From contig NC_092672.1 of assembly GCF_964355755.1 (NCBI RefSeq), positions 16,242,501 through 16,306,500 of the forward strand: DNA of 64,000 bases. The letters run 5' to 3'. This DNA is from Antedon mediterranea (taxonomy: Eukaryota; Echinodermata; Crinoidea; Comatulida; Antedonidae). The position numbers and the translations under genes were made by a program. The notes below the pieces were generated by a model. It worked only from the letters and a program-made list of their open reading frames with translations. It was not told the origin of the DNA and did no database searches. Shown piece by piece: positions 23,966-35,138 of this stretch (its first letter is position 1; every line of letters starts with the position of its first letter).

Positions 23966-24599
23966 AGCAGTGTGACAACATTGCAAAAGACAATAACTCG
24001 AATTACTTGTTCCTATTTCGATGTTTTCTGTGCTCTCACAACTTCTCTATCACTAGGGCTAGGCTGTTGAAAGTGAGGCGTAAAACTTCCATTATTGCGA
24101 CTTTTAATTACTGTATCGACCAAATAAATGGCAATTTGGGTAAAAAGGATAAATTTTAGCACAACCTCCCAAGAAGTATTGTTAGCAGAAACGGGGTACT
24201 AAAAATACGGTATAAAAAATACCGTATTCTATACCGTATTTTGAGCAGTTGCAGCAGAAACAGGCCCAATGTAATTTAGTTCGGTTTTTGTGTGTTTCTC
24301 CGAGTTGAATGGTACTCTCGTACGTAAAAATCATGATAAATGGCACCTTTAGTTCGCCGGAAATGACACTTTTCAGCTCGCTAGCAATACAGACAGCAAT
24401 ACAATAGCCTATTTTTTCAACTTGCAGTTTGCTGCAGCACGTTGCGGAGGCTGTGCCATACATTTATTGCATATGCCTTGAGGTAGACCCAAGTCTGTAG
24501 TTATTTAGAGGCTTTTGTCTGAAATACAAGCTCAAGTAGTATACGTATAAAAGATTTATATTATTACTAATATAAATAAATGATAAAGACGCTAGTAAA

Positions 24600-25425
24600 T
24601 TACCAACTGAACATTTTATTGCACTACAGGCTGTTTCATGAGTATGAACTCAATCTTCAGGTGCTTGGCTCTGAATGATAGTCACAAGTGAATACAAAAA
24701 GCTATAATGAAGTTATAAGGCAAACTGTTTATGTGAACAATAGTATGTTAATTAGCAAGTACAACACATCTCTATTTCCTGGACAGTCTATTGTTAACCA
24801 AATTCCTATTATCTAAATTACTGATACCTTAATAGAAACTTTCTCCTATGTCTACATGCACTGACTAATTCGTTCCTATGGTTAAGTGAGCTGGTTTCAG
24901 GCTTGCATATGATATAATACTTCTCTTGTAAGCATAGATTACACCGTTTGTAACATTGGAATATGGTTTACACTTCTTTATTATTCGCCATATAATGTTA
25001 TACTTTATGTTATCATCTTTTAGCTTCCAGATATACTGGCTAAGTGTTGTGCTGTTTTTGTATTTAACATTACGGAATGAACTATTATGTGCGTTATATC
25101 TACATTTAAATGTGTTTTCGGTTAGTCCGACATATGTTTCAGCTTTATCATCACTATTTGTTGTTACTGTAGCCTGATAAACAACACCACTGGTTAGGCA
25201 TTTCCCATCTAATGGGCATTCATTTCGACAGTTGCATTGCTTGATGTTATCACAGGGCATATCATTACGTAATACATTTTTGTTGTGGGCCGATATTACA
25301 GACCCTATATTAGGCATGCAGCTATAGCTGATTTTAATGGTGTTTCTATTAAATATTTTTCTTAGCTCATGGTTATGTGGAAAACATTCATTTTTACTAA
25401 TATATATCTTTTTACTAATATTACG
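24600..25425 (-). pseudogene. Penelope-like element, GIY-YIG endonuclease end
   Basis: A minus-strand remnant of a Penelope-like retroelement. Visible parts are the R-K-I-F-N-R-N-T block (about 25345-25375), a Cys-rich stretch (C-N-C-R-N-E-C-P-L-D-G-K-C), then a GIY-YIG-type core with G-V-V-Y and T-Y-V-G and the R-Y-N-A-H segment. The expected C-terminal Cys motif (C-N-L-C) and R-H-R-R-K-F end lie in another frame after a frameshift near 24945. The tail TTGCACTACAGGCTGTTTCA near 24618-24640 resembles Penelope 3' sequence. The RT part is absent. Confidence 0.82.
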
Positions 25426-25580
25426 TCACCTGGAACCCAGACTAGCCTTGAAGTATTGCCTGCAAATGAATATGCTGTGGGTATCAGTTGCTGAATCTCA
25501 ATGGAGATAAAAGAAATAAAAACATAGGAGGCATATATTTATATTTATTTATACAGTATAATTTTTAAGATCAAAATCGT

Positions 25581-25758
25581 AAACATGAATCTATGGAACT
25601 ACATTTTTATTTATCACTGGCTCCTACAACTGGCTTTATATATCAACTTACACATTCTAAAACATGAGAAAAATAGTTCTAAAACCTATTAAACAAATAT
25701 GTAGAGCCGTTTTGTAGGAGCCAGTGATAAATAGCAATGTAGTTCCATAGACTTGTTT
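25581..25758. repeat. Short fold-back palindrome
   Basis: The arms at 25581-25629 and 25711-25758 are near-perfect inverted repeats (CTATGGAACTACAT and TATTTATCACTGGCTCCTAC) around an 80-base spacer. It is probably a tiny foldback element or a hairpin-forming repeat. Confidence 0.75.
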
Positions 25759-25814
25759 AAACTTAAATTCAGAGATTTTAATGATCTTAAAATATAAGTT
25801 TTGGCACTCTTAAG

Positions 25815-26727
25815 GTCTGTTTCTGCTGAAAAAATCAAAATAATCGATTTTTTCCAGTCACCGCAAACCACAAAAATAATCGCGTTGCAATTGAAAATTG
25901 CTACGACTTTAATCGGTTATTCAGGTAATCGGTTTTTAAAATCACGTCATCATTCCCCACAGCGCAGTTCAAGTTATGAATATGAAAGGCCGATGAGAGT
26001 TGGTTTGTTTACATCCTATCGCTGCCTAAAATTCTCACATGTAGGATTAAAAATTACTCTTACGTAAAGCTTTATTATTTCTAAAATAAACATCTAGGCC
26101 TACTACCGTACCACATACAACAGAATAATGATGTTATATTAATAAGGACACGTCGGCGAAAAAAGTTCGTTTCGCCGTTCGTTGGTTCTACCTTCGGCCT
26201 GCTAGGCCTATGCTATGGTATGGGCTATATATTTCTACCGAAACAAGTCAACAAACAACAGGCCTAAAAAATGACATGTAAAACATCGTTAGCCTGGACT
26301 GGTGGTATGTAACAGGTGTACTTGTAACACAGAATCCTGGAGTCTCTCGGTATAATTCTCCCCCACAAAATAATAAAAATCAAATGTTTAACATTTGATT
26401 TTTATTCGGTCTACATCGCGATCGTGGTTTTGCTGATCGTCGTCGATGTCGCGCAAATAAACAGCATGCTTTGTGACGTGAATAAGTTTGTCATACTCTA
26501 GAGGTCAAAGTGAGGTCAATAATCGCTATTTGTGTTGCAGCTCAAAACTGCTCCGCAATAATCGGTTAAAACAAGAAATAATCGATTAAAACACGCAATG
26601 GATTGAGTGTTTTTAATCGGTTATTTTTAATCGGTTATTTTATTTTGCGCCGTTTCTGCTGCCCAAAAATAATCGATTAAAAAAATAAACGGTTAATAAT
26701 CGATTATTTCTGCTCAGCAGAAACAGG
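25815..26727. mobile_element. TIR element GTCTGTTTCTGCTGA
   Basis: The ends read GTCTGTTTCTGCTGA and, on the reverse strand, GCCTGTTTCTGCTGA. Each is followed by AATAATCGATT blocks. A further GTTTCTGCTGCCC sub-repeat lies near 26652. There is no clear target duplication and no coding region. Confidence 0.6.
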
Positions 26728-26823
26728 CACACAAAGACCTGCACAGACGATCCTCTTTAAAAACGTTTAATAAAATAAATCAATATTATAGTTCAGCAAA
26801 TGAAAATAAAATTTTGCACTTAA

Positions 26824-27674
26824 CCCTTTCACTGCGGAGCATTATTCCCACCTCTGTGCGTAATATACATTTAAGTAAAACATATGATATTTTAATTAAT
26901 TGCAAAAAAATACTAATTGAGATAATTGTGTAATTATTTTTGTGGTGTGTGATGGGCAAAAGGTTAGTCTACAGTTAGGTATAAAAAAAAAGTAATTTGC
27001 ATATTGATGACGTCATGTGACGTCATTACAGGTATTTTGGATTTCGTGTTTTTTATCGAATCAATGATAAAAACTATATTTTCTATAAGAAATTCTTATG
27101 GAATACGTTTTTCCAACTGGATATCGATGAAGATACGTATAACAAATAAAAATATTAAAAAAAATTGAATTATTTTTATTGTTTTATAAAAATTATGCAC
27201 AAATCAAAGTTTTGGGGAAAAATCGTGAAAATAATGACATTTTCAAAAAATTCACTATAGTACAAAAACAAACTATTGTTTCAGAATTTTTTTTTTGCGT
27301 GTTGTGATAAACACCATGTTGCCCTATTGGGGATGGTAAATTTGTGTTACTTTCAAAATGGCCGCCATTACGGTACTCAACACAACTTTCCAAGATAGAA
27401 ATACTATTATATATACTATACTATAATATAACTATAGAGGACGCATTATTTTCAAGACAATAATACAACTATAGAGGGCCGTTTTTTTTGCTGGAAAAAT
27501 GTTTTAATGACTTGCAAAAATATTCAAGTTCATCGAAAAAATACAGAGGGTACTATATATTATAGGCAAATACGATTAAAATCATTGTTTTACCCAAAGC
27601 CGGTATTACCGGGTATACGTATTTCAACGACGTCTGTTTATACCCGGTAGTACCGGGTATACGCAGTGAAAGGG
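26824..27674. mobile_element. piggyBac-type MITE (CCCTTTCACTGCG)
   Basis: The TIR is CCCTTTCACTGCG at both ends with TTAA on each side (26820-26823 and 27675-27678). piggyBac elements insert at TTAA and commonly have CCC-starting termini. It is 851 bp with no transposase. It lies just upstream of the second NSRP1 exon and contains the candidate first exon. Confidence 0.82.
26952..26962 (+). CDS. NSRP1: NSRP1 candidate first coding exon (uncertain)
   Basis: Eleven coding bases, ATG GGC AAA AG, are followed by a good donor (GTTAGT). Spliced to the acceptor at 27811-27812 they would give M-G-K-R-F-G-L-I. This fits what I recall of the start of NSRP1 proteins, where a short leader precedes Y/F-G-L-I, and the phase is correct. 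The weakness is that the exon lies inside a MITE, and such a short match could arise by chance. The true first exon may be elsewhere upstream. Confidence 0.33.
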
Positions 27675-27812
27675 TTAATTACATTCCACAGAACTTATTT
27701 TCTTTTTTGTAAACAATACAAAATAAGTGTGGAAAAGCCGTGCCACCGCAAAGTCTATCCTTAGTGTAAGTCACTTGTCTGATAAATATGATTTTACCCT
27801 TTTTTAACGTAG

Positions 27813-27894
27813 ATTTGGTTTGATTAAAAGGACATCAAAGAAGGTATCAGTTTTTGTTAAAAAGCCATCAATCTTTGGAGATGATAGTGATGAG
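27813..27894 (+). CDS. NSRP1: NSRP1 exon 2
   Basis: 82 bases, acceptor AG at 27811-27812, donor GTAGAT. After one base completing a split codon it encodes F-G-L-I-K-R-T-S-K-K...V-K-K-P-S-I-F-G-D-D-S-D-E. This aligns with the human N-terminal region (Y-G-L-I and K-P-S-V-F-G-N-D-S-D-D). It ends in phase 0. There is no ATG in the exon, so an upstream start exon is required. Confidence 0.9.
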
Positions 27895-28187
27895 GTAGAT
27901 ATTTGATTAATAAATATACTCAAAAGTGAAAAATAATAGGTTTACTGTACATTATATTGAATCTCAAATACACATTATTCTTGCACTCAGTTTAAATACA
28001 GTAGTAAATTCAATATAAATATTCTAAAACAATACTGTACATAAAAAAATGTGAATAAATATATTACTTTGATGGTTTCTTTCCTTATGTTAAAATACTG
28101 GTGGACTGTGTGGAGAACCTTCAATTTTCTGCCTACACTGCTACATGAATGAAATTCATATTAATTACTAAATAAATTTGATTGTAG

Positions 28188-28256
28188 GAGCCTGCTCATG
28201 AAGCTGTTAATCAAAGCCTAATGCAGGAAGCAACGAAAAGTAACGTTAAAAAGCAG
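28188..28256 (+). CDS. NSRP1: NSRP1 exon 3
   Basis: 69 bases, 23 codons, phase 0 at both ends, acceptor TTGTAG, donor GTATTA. Encodes E-P-A-H-E-A-V-N-Q-S-L-M-Q-E-A...K-K-Q, which corresponds to the human E-S-L-Q-R-E-A block. Confidence 0.87.
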
Positions 28257-28380
28257 GTATTACTGAATTTAAATTGACATTTTAATTCATATGTCTACTA
28301 TGAAGAAACCTAGTAAAATCTAATACTGTATTTGTATACTTATTATGTAGACAAAGTTTATTTTTAAACATATTTTTTAG

Positions 28381-28509
28381 ACAAAGATAGAGATACAGAA
28401 GGCTTTAGAAGAAGATCCAACAGTTTATGAATATGACAGTATTTATGATGAAATGGAGAAAAAGAAGCAAGAAATGATTTTACAAAAGAAAGCAGATAAA
28501 GAAAGAAAG
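28381..28509 (+). CDS. NSRP1: NSRP1 exon 4
   Basis: 129 bases, 43 codons, phase 0. Encodes the best-conserved N-terminal core, K-I-E-I-Q-K-A-L-E-E-D-P-T-V-Y-E-Y-D-S-I-Y-D-E-M, followed by a Lys-rich stretch of predicted coiled-coil character. The acceptor is TTTTTTAG; the donor GTTGGT is weaker than usual. It is followed by the 7.7-kb intron 4, which contains a GTCGCGTG element, a 345-bp tandem array and a LINE. Confidence 0.93.
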
Positions 28510-28603
28510 GTTGGTATTACCACAGAAAAATTAGTAGTTTATGTTATCAATAATGCATATACTGTACTTACACAAAGTTAAATTTGGAGAAAGTCAATAT
28601 TTT

Positions 28604-29370
28604 TAGTCGCGTGGAAGCGACTTTATAGTTCACTATGTCGGTCTGTCGGTCCGGTATCACTATGCGTTTTATCGCTTTCTGACCTTATCTTGATATCAGT
28701 TTAATCTAGCTAGGTCAATTTTTCACAGTATATTCCTTATGGCCAGGAATCGATGTGGTTATGTTTTCACGGTGCGCAATAAAAAATTACGCGGTCTACG
28801 CACGATTTAACGAAATCACGTTTGTAATCATATCTTCACAACCATGAATCACAATTAAATAAAATTTGGTACTCATAAATTTCAGGGCATAAATCATCAT
28901 ATGGCAATACAATTACGTGCGTAGCGCATGTAACGTATGCGTACGCGCGCTTAAAATTTTCAAAATTTATTTTCGATGAAATAAGAGTACGTTTCAGGCA
29001 ATTTTAAGCGTTTACAAAATTGCCATGAGTGCGCATATTTTTGCGTGCGCACTACGCGCTAAATGTTATTGCGCACTCTTTTTGCCCGATTTCTGTTTTC
29101 TTGACTTACTTTTCAACTCGAAATTACATTATACGAGCACTTCAAAAGTGACAGGCTACGCACGTGTAAATTAAAAAAATATAAATGTTTTTAAACATTT
29201 CAACATTTTTAAACATGTTTAGTAATTTCGGTGAGTATAGTTCACTATGTCGGTCGGTCGGTCTGTCGGTCTGTCTGTCTGTCGGTCGGTCTGTCGGTCG
29301 GTCTGTCTGTCGGTCCGGTATCACTATGCACTGTAGCACGCGACTTAATGGCTGTTGGCCTTGTTTTTAG
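28604..29370 (+). mobile_element. GTCGCGTG element, copy 2 (NSRP1 intron 4)
   Basis: Inverted near-copy of 22574-23379. Starts TTTAGTCGCGTGGAAGCGAC and ends in GCACGCGACTTAATGGCTG plus TTGGCCTTGTTTTT. Microsatellites of GGTC/TGTC tetramers lie at 28635-28655 and 29250-29320. The close similarity of the two copies implies recent spread. Confidence 0.82.
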
Positions 29371-30530
29371 TCAATTCAATTTATCTATAATATTAATAGC
29401 CAAAATAGCTACACTCCAATTTTTTTATTTTTCCAAATGACATGCAACAAAAAAAATAGACAAATATGCTATATAGCTGGTCGCCGTCCTGTAAGTTTGG
29501 GTAGTCTTCATCAGCCATGTGTCGCGTAACATCTCTCTCTCTCTCTGTTCTGCTACTTTCATCATACGGAAACACTATACCATGGAAAGGTATTGTTTTT
29601 GCATCGCGATACTACGAGAGACTTGTTTCCAGTGTTACCAACTATCAAAAGAGAAAAATGCTAGTATAATAACCCACCTTGGATCGACGAATTCTATCTC
29701 TACATGTAGGCCTGCTAGCTACAGGCCTTGGCTAGGCCCAGCCAGAGCCTAGTGATTGTTGAATTTAAATTTTAAAAAAATGCTTCGTTTTCATTTCGTC
29801 GTACCAGAGTTTCTCAAAAATTGATTTAAATCAACATATTCCATGTTAAAATATCACGAAATAATATACCATGATACTTGCGTAAAAAGTAATTCTAAAT
29901 ATGGCTTCATACGAATGAGTCAGCCAATACAGCTAAATAATATATTCATTGAATAAAATCCAATAACCCATGACCCACATTACAAAGTGCACAGACTGGA
30001 GCTAAAAAACATGTGGAACATCGGTGGTCGACCGAATTTCATTCTCACATGGCAAAAACAATGCAAATCAACCATGTGGATACTTGTCGGGCAATACACA
30101 AACTGGATGAAAAAAGTTGGCCCACTTCGCTGAAGGTCACCGGCCGCACGTGTGCCGTAGGCCTAGTGGTAAAATTTATATTTGATTTAATTTGATTAAA
30201 TCACAATGTGACCGTATAATATTTTTATTGCATTTAAGGCAAAATTCTGACGTATTTCATTTACGGTAGGCCTAATCTAGTAATACTGCATGCTAGATTG
30301 AACTATAGATACGAACTCAAAAGCATAGGGTGCGTGGTACTTCATAGTTTTTTTAAAACATAAATTGCTAGACTCTGGGCCTTACTAGGCTAAATAAAAA
30401 TATCGGGCGTAACTGCTGTATTTTCAATCATTGTTTCCCTTTAGGCTAGTCAAATCTAGCCAAAAAAAAACAGCCCAAAGTGAAACAAATTGCAAACAGA
30501 GATTTTTCTTTTTTAAATGGTCATATATGA
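29371..30530. other. Intronic DNA without recognised content
   Basis: Part of NSRP1 intron 4. AT-rich with a CT dinucleotide run near 29530. No exon-like conserved frame and no complete element are recognised. Confidence 0.5.
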
Positions 30531-30534
30531 TAAG

Positions 30535-32060
30535 GAGATCAAAATTTGAGCATCACACCTCTGTCACTCATCCCGATGATATGCAAATTAGCTTAAATAT
30601 GTAAATTAGGGTGAAATTACAGGGTTACCATATCTCAAAAACTACTAGTCCGAGAGAGTTGATTTTTTCACTGATCTATTCAAAATGTATATATTTATAT
30701 TTACTCTAATGAAACATTTTACGAAAAAATGACCGGAAGTACAACATTTGACCTTCGACCCCATTTCTCAATGTTTGCATATACAATGTGACTAAAATGT
30801 CTGTAGAGACTTTATTTTGCCCTCAAATGACCCAGACATAGGTTCCTAATAGCCAGCATAGGATCACTTTGTAATTCCCAAAATCACACCTTTGTCACAC
30901 ACCTCGAAAGTATGCAAATTAGTAGTACAATTTAAATAAAATATGCAAATAAGGGGAAAAAATTACAGTTGTCCTATATCTCAAAAACCACTAATGCTAG
31001 AGAGCTAATTTTTTCACAGCTGTATTCAAAATGTACATATTTCTATTTGCTCCAATGAAACATTTTACAAAAAATTGACCGGAAGTATGACATTTGACCC
31101 TCGACCCCATTTCTAATATTGCATATAAATGAAACTAAAATGTCTGTAGAGACTTTGTTTTGCCCTCAAATGACTCCGATACAGGTTTCTAATAGCCAAC
31201 ATAGGACTGTTTTAGATCTCAAAATCACACCTGTATCACTCACCTCCAAAGTATGCAAATTATTAGTACAAGTTACATGAAATATGCAAATTAGAGGGTG
31301 AAATTAAAGGTTCCTATATATCGAAAACCACTAAGGCTAGAGAGTTGATTTTTTCAATAACTTGTTCAGAATTTACATATTTATATTTACTCTAATGAAA
31401 CATTTTACGAAAAAATGACCGGAAATACAACAATTGACCCTCGACCCCATTTATCAATGTTCGCATACATAATGCGACTAAAATGTCTGTAGAGACATTG
31501 TTTTGGACTCGAATAACTCGGATACATGTTTCCTATAGTCAGCATAGGACCGCTTTGTAATTCCAAAAATCACGCCTTCGTTTTGGCATGGTTGGAATTC
31601 CCTTTTTTCGTATTAGTTTATGTACAGCGCTTAGAGGTTTCACAACATTAGGCGCTATTTAAATCCAGGATATTATTATTATTTCTCAATATTTGCATAT
31701 AATGCAACTAAAATGTATGTACAGACAGTATAAGTCAAGCACCTCAAAAGTATGCAAATTAGTAGTACAAGCTATATGAAATATGCAAATTACAGTGAAT
31801 TGCCTTATGTATCTCGAAAACGCTAATGACCGAGAGAGAGAGAGATATGGCAACTTTCTTGTACTACTGATTGGCATACTTTCAAGCGAAGTAACAGAGG
31901 TGTGATTTTGAGAATTACTAAACAGTTCTATGCTGGCTATAGAAAACCTGTATCTGGGTCATTATTGAAAAAAAAAATTATCGAAAGTATGACATTTGAC
32001 CCTCGAACCTATTTCTCAATATTTGCATATAATGCAACTAAAATGTATGTACAGACTTTG
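30535..32060 (+). repeat. Tandem array of ~345-bp units in intron 4
   Basis: Three long units and a partial fourth. ACCGGAA(G/A)TA(C/T) blocks start at about 30733, 31079 and 31421 (spacing 346 and 342), each followed by a TGACC(T/C)TCGACCCCATTT block. The related stretch at 31980-32020 is diverged. Each unit also carries ATGCAAATTAG and AATGAAACATTTTAC. The array is broken at 31572-31683 by a retroelement tail. Confidence 0.85.
31572..31683 (+). mobile_element. 3' tail of an L2-like LINE or SINE
   Basis: A short segment with TGTACAGCGCTTAGAGG and TTAGGCGCTATTTAAATCC followed by an ATT tandem tail, a pattern I associate with 3' ends of L2-type LINEs and the SINEs that share them. It interrupts the 345-bp array. 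Confidence 0.55.
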
Positions 32061-32098
32061 TTTTATTATTATTATTATTATTTTGATTATACCCGGGG

Positions 32099-32122
32099 AC
32101 GTCGAGCGCAATCCAGGCCCAA
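32099..32122 (+). other. 2A-like ribosome-skipping motif at LINE ORF head
   Basis: The codons read D-V-E-R-N-P-G-P, preceded by G and by a run of Ile/Leu residues encoded partly by the ATT repeat. This matches the 2A consensus D-(V/I)-E-x-N-P-G-P, where the ribosome fails to join the final G and P. Such motifs are known at the N-termini of some non-LTR retrotransposons, including in sea urchin. The endonuclease frame that follows is offset by a frameshift, so in this copy the motif is no longer joined to it. Confidence 0.8.
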
Positions 32123-32284
32123 AAACACGAACGACACCGATACGGCTGGATGGACAAACTGGGCACTCCCTAACTTTGACGACTCTCTCTTTGTTGACGA
32201 AACAAATTTAAAACCTCACAACATACAGGACCTGGATATACACCTGGAACGCGACATGCTAGGCCTAGATGAAGAGCTAAAATG

Positions 32285-33030
32285 TTTTAACCAAAAGGGA
32301 ATGCACTTTCTACATGTAAATGCAAGGTCAGTTACAAAAAACTTGTCGGAACTTAGAATACTTACAAATAAAATCAAGCCCACCATCCTTGCTGTATCGG
32401 AAACATTTTTGGATGCATCGATTGCTGACAATGAGATATGTATACCCGGCTATAGTGTCATCCGACATGATTGAAAATCAAAAAACCAACGCAGTGGTGT
32501 ATGCATGTTTATCAACAATCAGTGTGCATTTAATCATAAACCTGATTATGAATGTCATGATATTGAAACAGCCTGGATTGAACTACTTCTACCCTGCTCT
32601 AAACCTATATTGGTAGCTGCGTGCTATAGACCTCCAGATTGTACTAACTTTACCGAATATCTAGATGAGACACTTCACACGCTGCCAGCTGGCTCAGAAA
32701 TATATATTTTGGGTGATATTAATCTATGTTGTCTAAAGAAAAACCCAAGCTACATTAAATATGAAAAAATTCTTTTACAAAATGGCTTCAAGCAACTAAT
32801 CACCTCGCCCACCAGAGTGTGTTCAAAATCACAGTCCTGCATTGACCATATTATTTCGAATAGCAAGTCTAAGATAACACAAAGTGGCTTTATACATACC
32901 AGCTTCAGCAATCATTACATGATTTTTTGCACTAGGAAAAAGGTGAGAACAAAGAAAAACTCTCATAATACTTTCAAGATAAGACAATTAAAAAACTACA
33001 ACAAAGAAAGTCTTATTGATGAACTAAAGA
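32285..33030 (+). pseudogene. LINE endonuclease domain (broken)
   Basis: Landmarks are H-V-N-A-R-S near 32315, S-E-T-F-L near 32400, C-Y-R-P-P near 32625, G-D-I-N near 32710, I-D-H-I near 32845 and S-N-H-Y near 32910. In active copies the last is S-D-H. A stop near 32472 and a frame change divide the domain in two. Confidence 0.82.
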
Positions 33031-33436
33031 AAGCTATTCCTGGAATGGTGTTTTTTCAGGTGAGACCGCAGATGAAGCGTGGAATAGTTTCTCCAACACG
33101 TTTATTGAAATTCTTGATAAAATTGCACCCCAAAGAGATGTTAGAATACGTGTAGAGACGGAACCATGGATCACAAACAAAGTTCTAGAGGATATATCGA
33201 CTAGAAATAAGCTAGCTAAAAAAATAAAAATCTGAAAATACTGGGTCATGATATTGGAGAGATTGAACTAAAATACAGAAAGATAAGAAACAAAATCCAT
33301 AGGGACATAAAAACCGCAAAAAGTAATTACTACATAAACTGTATTGAAGAAAACAAAAATAACCCCAAACGTCTTTGGGAAGTGTTGAAACAACTGGGAT
33401 ACGACAATAAATGCCAAATCCAACACGAACATAGTC

Positions 33437-34510
33437 TTGGAAATCAATGATGAAAAATGTTACGAGAATAAACATGTGACTAACCACATGAATAATTTCT
33501 TTACAACTGTTGCAGATAAACTTGCTGAAAATCTACCCGTACAATCCCATAACGCCTGTAAAGAAGTGTCTTCTCAATACTACAATCAAGTAGAAAAAAA
33601 CGTGTTAATTCTGGAAGAAATTAGTGAGGACTTTGTCCTAAGTGAACTCTCAAAATTTAATGCTAAAAAGAGCTGTGGCCTAGATGGGATAGCTGCTCGC
33701 TTTTTGAAGGATGGACGCTCTGTTATTAGTAAATACCTAAAACATATTATACATAACATAAATTAAAACGGAATCAATCGGACTGAAAATAGCAAAAATA
33801 AAGCCAATTTTTAAAAAGAACAGTTGTCTAAAGGTAGAAAACTATAGACCAATCAGTATTCTCCCTATAGCTTCCAAAATTCTGGAGCGAGCAGTCTATT
33901 CACAGTTGTATAATTATCTTGAGGAAAAAAATCTACTTTTTAAATTTCAGTCAGGATTTTGCAGCGCTCATTCTACTGAAACTTGTCACATTTATTTGCA
34001 GGACCACATCAGAAAATGCCTGATAAAGGTAATTTTGTTGGTATGATCCTGCTTGATATTCAAAAAGCGTTTGACTGCGTTGATCATCGTGTGCTATGCC
34101 ATAAACTATCCGAATTAGGTATTAAATCTGTTAAATGGTTTGAGTCGTACCTAGAAAATAGAAAACAAATTGTTTGTATAAATAAAGCTATGTCGGAGGC
34201 TAGAACGGTTAAATGTGGTGTCCCTCAGGGCAGCCTGTTGGGGCCTTTTCTCTTCTTGTGTTACATGAACGACATGCCTTCATCAGTTGACTGTTGCAGT
34301 ATGCTGATGATAGTGCTCTGCTAGTGTCACATATGGACATTGATGTGGTCAAGGCAGAATTAAAAATGAACATTGAAAATTGCCAAAGATGGATTATAAA
34401 CAATAAATTGTCCCTTCATATGGACAAAACGGAATTTATTATCTTTTGCTCCAAATCTAAAACGAAGTATACTAAGAATGCATCTATCAAAATTTGTAAT
34501 TCAACTATCA
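33437..34510 (+). pseudogene. LINE reverse transcriptase domain (broken)
   Basis: Contains the N-N-F-F-T-T-V-A linker block, G-L-D-G-I near 33675, Y-R-P-I-S-I-L-P near 33842, motif A L-L-D-I-Q-K-A-F-D-C-V-D-H near 34050, G-V-P-Q-G-S-L-L-G-P near 34215, and the catalytic Y-A-D-D at about 34300 in a different frame from motif A. Confidence 0.87.
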
Positions 34511-34682
34511 AAGCCAAACCATCTGTAGTTTACTTGGGTCTTGAATTGGACCAACATCTGTCAGGGGAGGTGATATGTTCGCATATCCTCAAAAAGGTCA
34601 ACTCGAGACTCAAATTTCTGTATAGATCTGCTAGCCACCTTGATCTTAAAACAAAGAGATTATTGGCATCTGCTTTGGCTCT

Positions 34683-35138
34683 ATGCCTTATTGCTGTTGC
34701 TCTTGGTACTGTGGTATTTCAAAATTGTATGTCTCCAAACTCCAACGTGTCCAAAATAAGGTCATTAGATTTGTCCTAGGAAAGGGACCACGATATCACC
34801 TTTCTGCCTCCGACTTTAAACTTGCTGGCTATCTAAATATTATAAATAGAGTGAATCAACTGCAACTCAATCATATTTTTAATTTAATGCACAATTTCTC
34901 CCCTGTGTATATGCGTGAAAACTTTTTGAAAGTTTCAGAAAGACATCACCATAATACAAGGGGCGCAGCATACACGATTTTGTTAATCATTTATAAAAAA
35001 TCCAGTTGCATTGCTTCTACATTTTTTTATAATAGCATAATTCTCTGGAATAGTTTGCCTCAGAATATCAAAGAAATTAATTTAAAGTCCACCTTCAAGC
35101 TTCATATAAAGAAAATCCTCAAAGAGCGAATTGACTAA
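34683..35138 (+). pseudogene. LINE ORF2 C-terminal domain fragment
   Basis: An open run of about 150 codons. It contains L-Q-R-V-Q-N-K-V-I-R-F near 34745 and the terminal W-N-S-L-P-Q-N-I-K block near 35048, both typical of CR1-group C-termini. A real stop precedes the 3' UTR. Confidence 0.8.

Larger units (their letters stand above)
22471..24266. mobile_element. TIR element GGCCCTGTTTTTGCTGC hosting nested insertions
   Basis: The left end is GGCCCTGTTTTTGCTGCC. The right end, read on the reverse strand, is GGGCCTGTTTCTGCTGC. Both are followed by ATACGGTATTTTTTATACC blocks. The interior contains a GTCGCGTG element (about 22574-23379) and a reversed SINE-like sequence (23690-23965). The related pair of ends at 25815-26727 supports a family. 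No target duplication was resolved. Confidence 0.55.

Noticed and set aside
24956-25177. 73-codon plus-strand frame
   Set aside because: It lies opposite the Penelope GIY-YIG remnant, which has clear motifs on the minus strand.
26465-26486. Alternative NSRP1 first exon (ATG CTT TGT ... AA before GTTTGT)
   Set aside because: The phase fits, but the donor is weak and the peptide is unlike NSRP1 starts; less convincing than 26952.
27316-27337. Alternative NSRP1 first exon (ATG TTG CCC ... TG before GTAAAT)
   Set aside because: Splicing to 27813 would create a TGA stop at the junction.
32060-35138. LINE ORF2 as a host gene
   Set aside because: Endonuclease, RT and 3' tandem tail identify a retrotransposon, and frameshifts and stops show it is dead.
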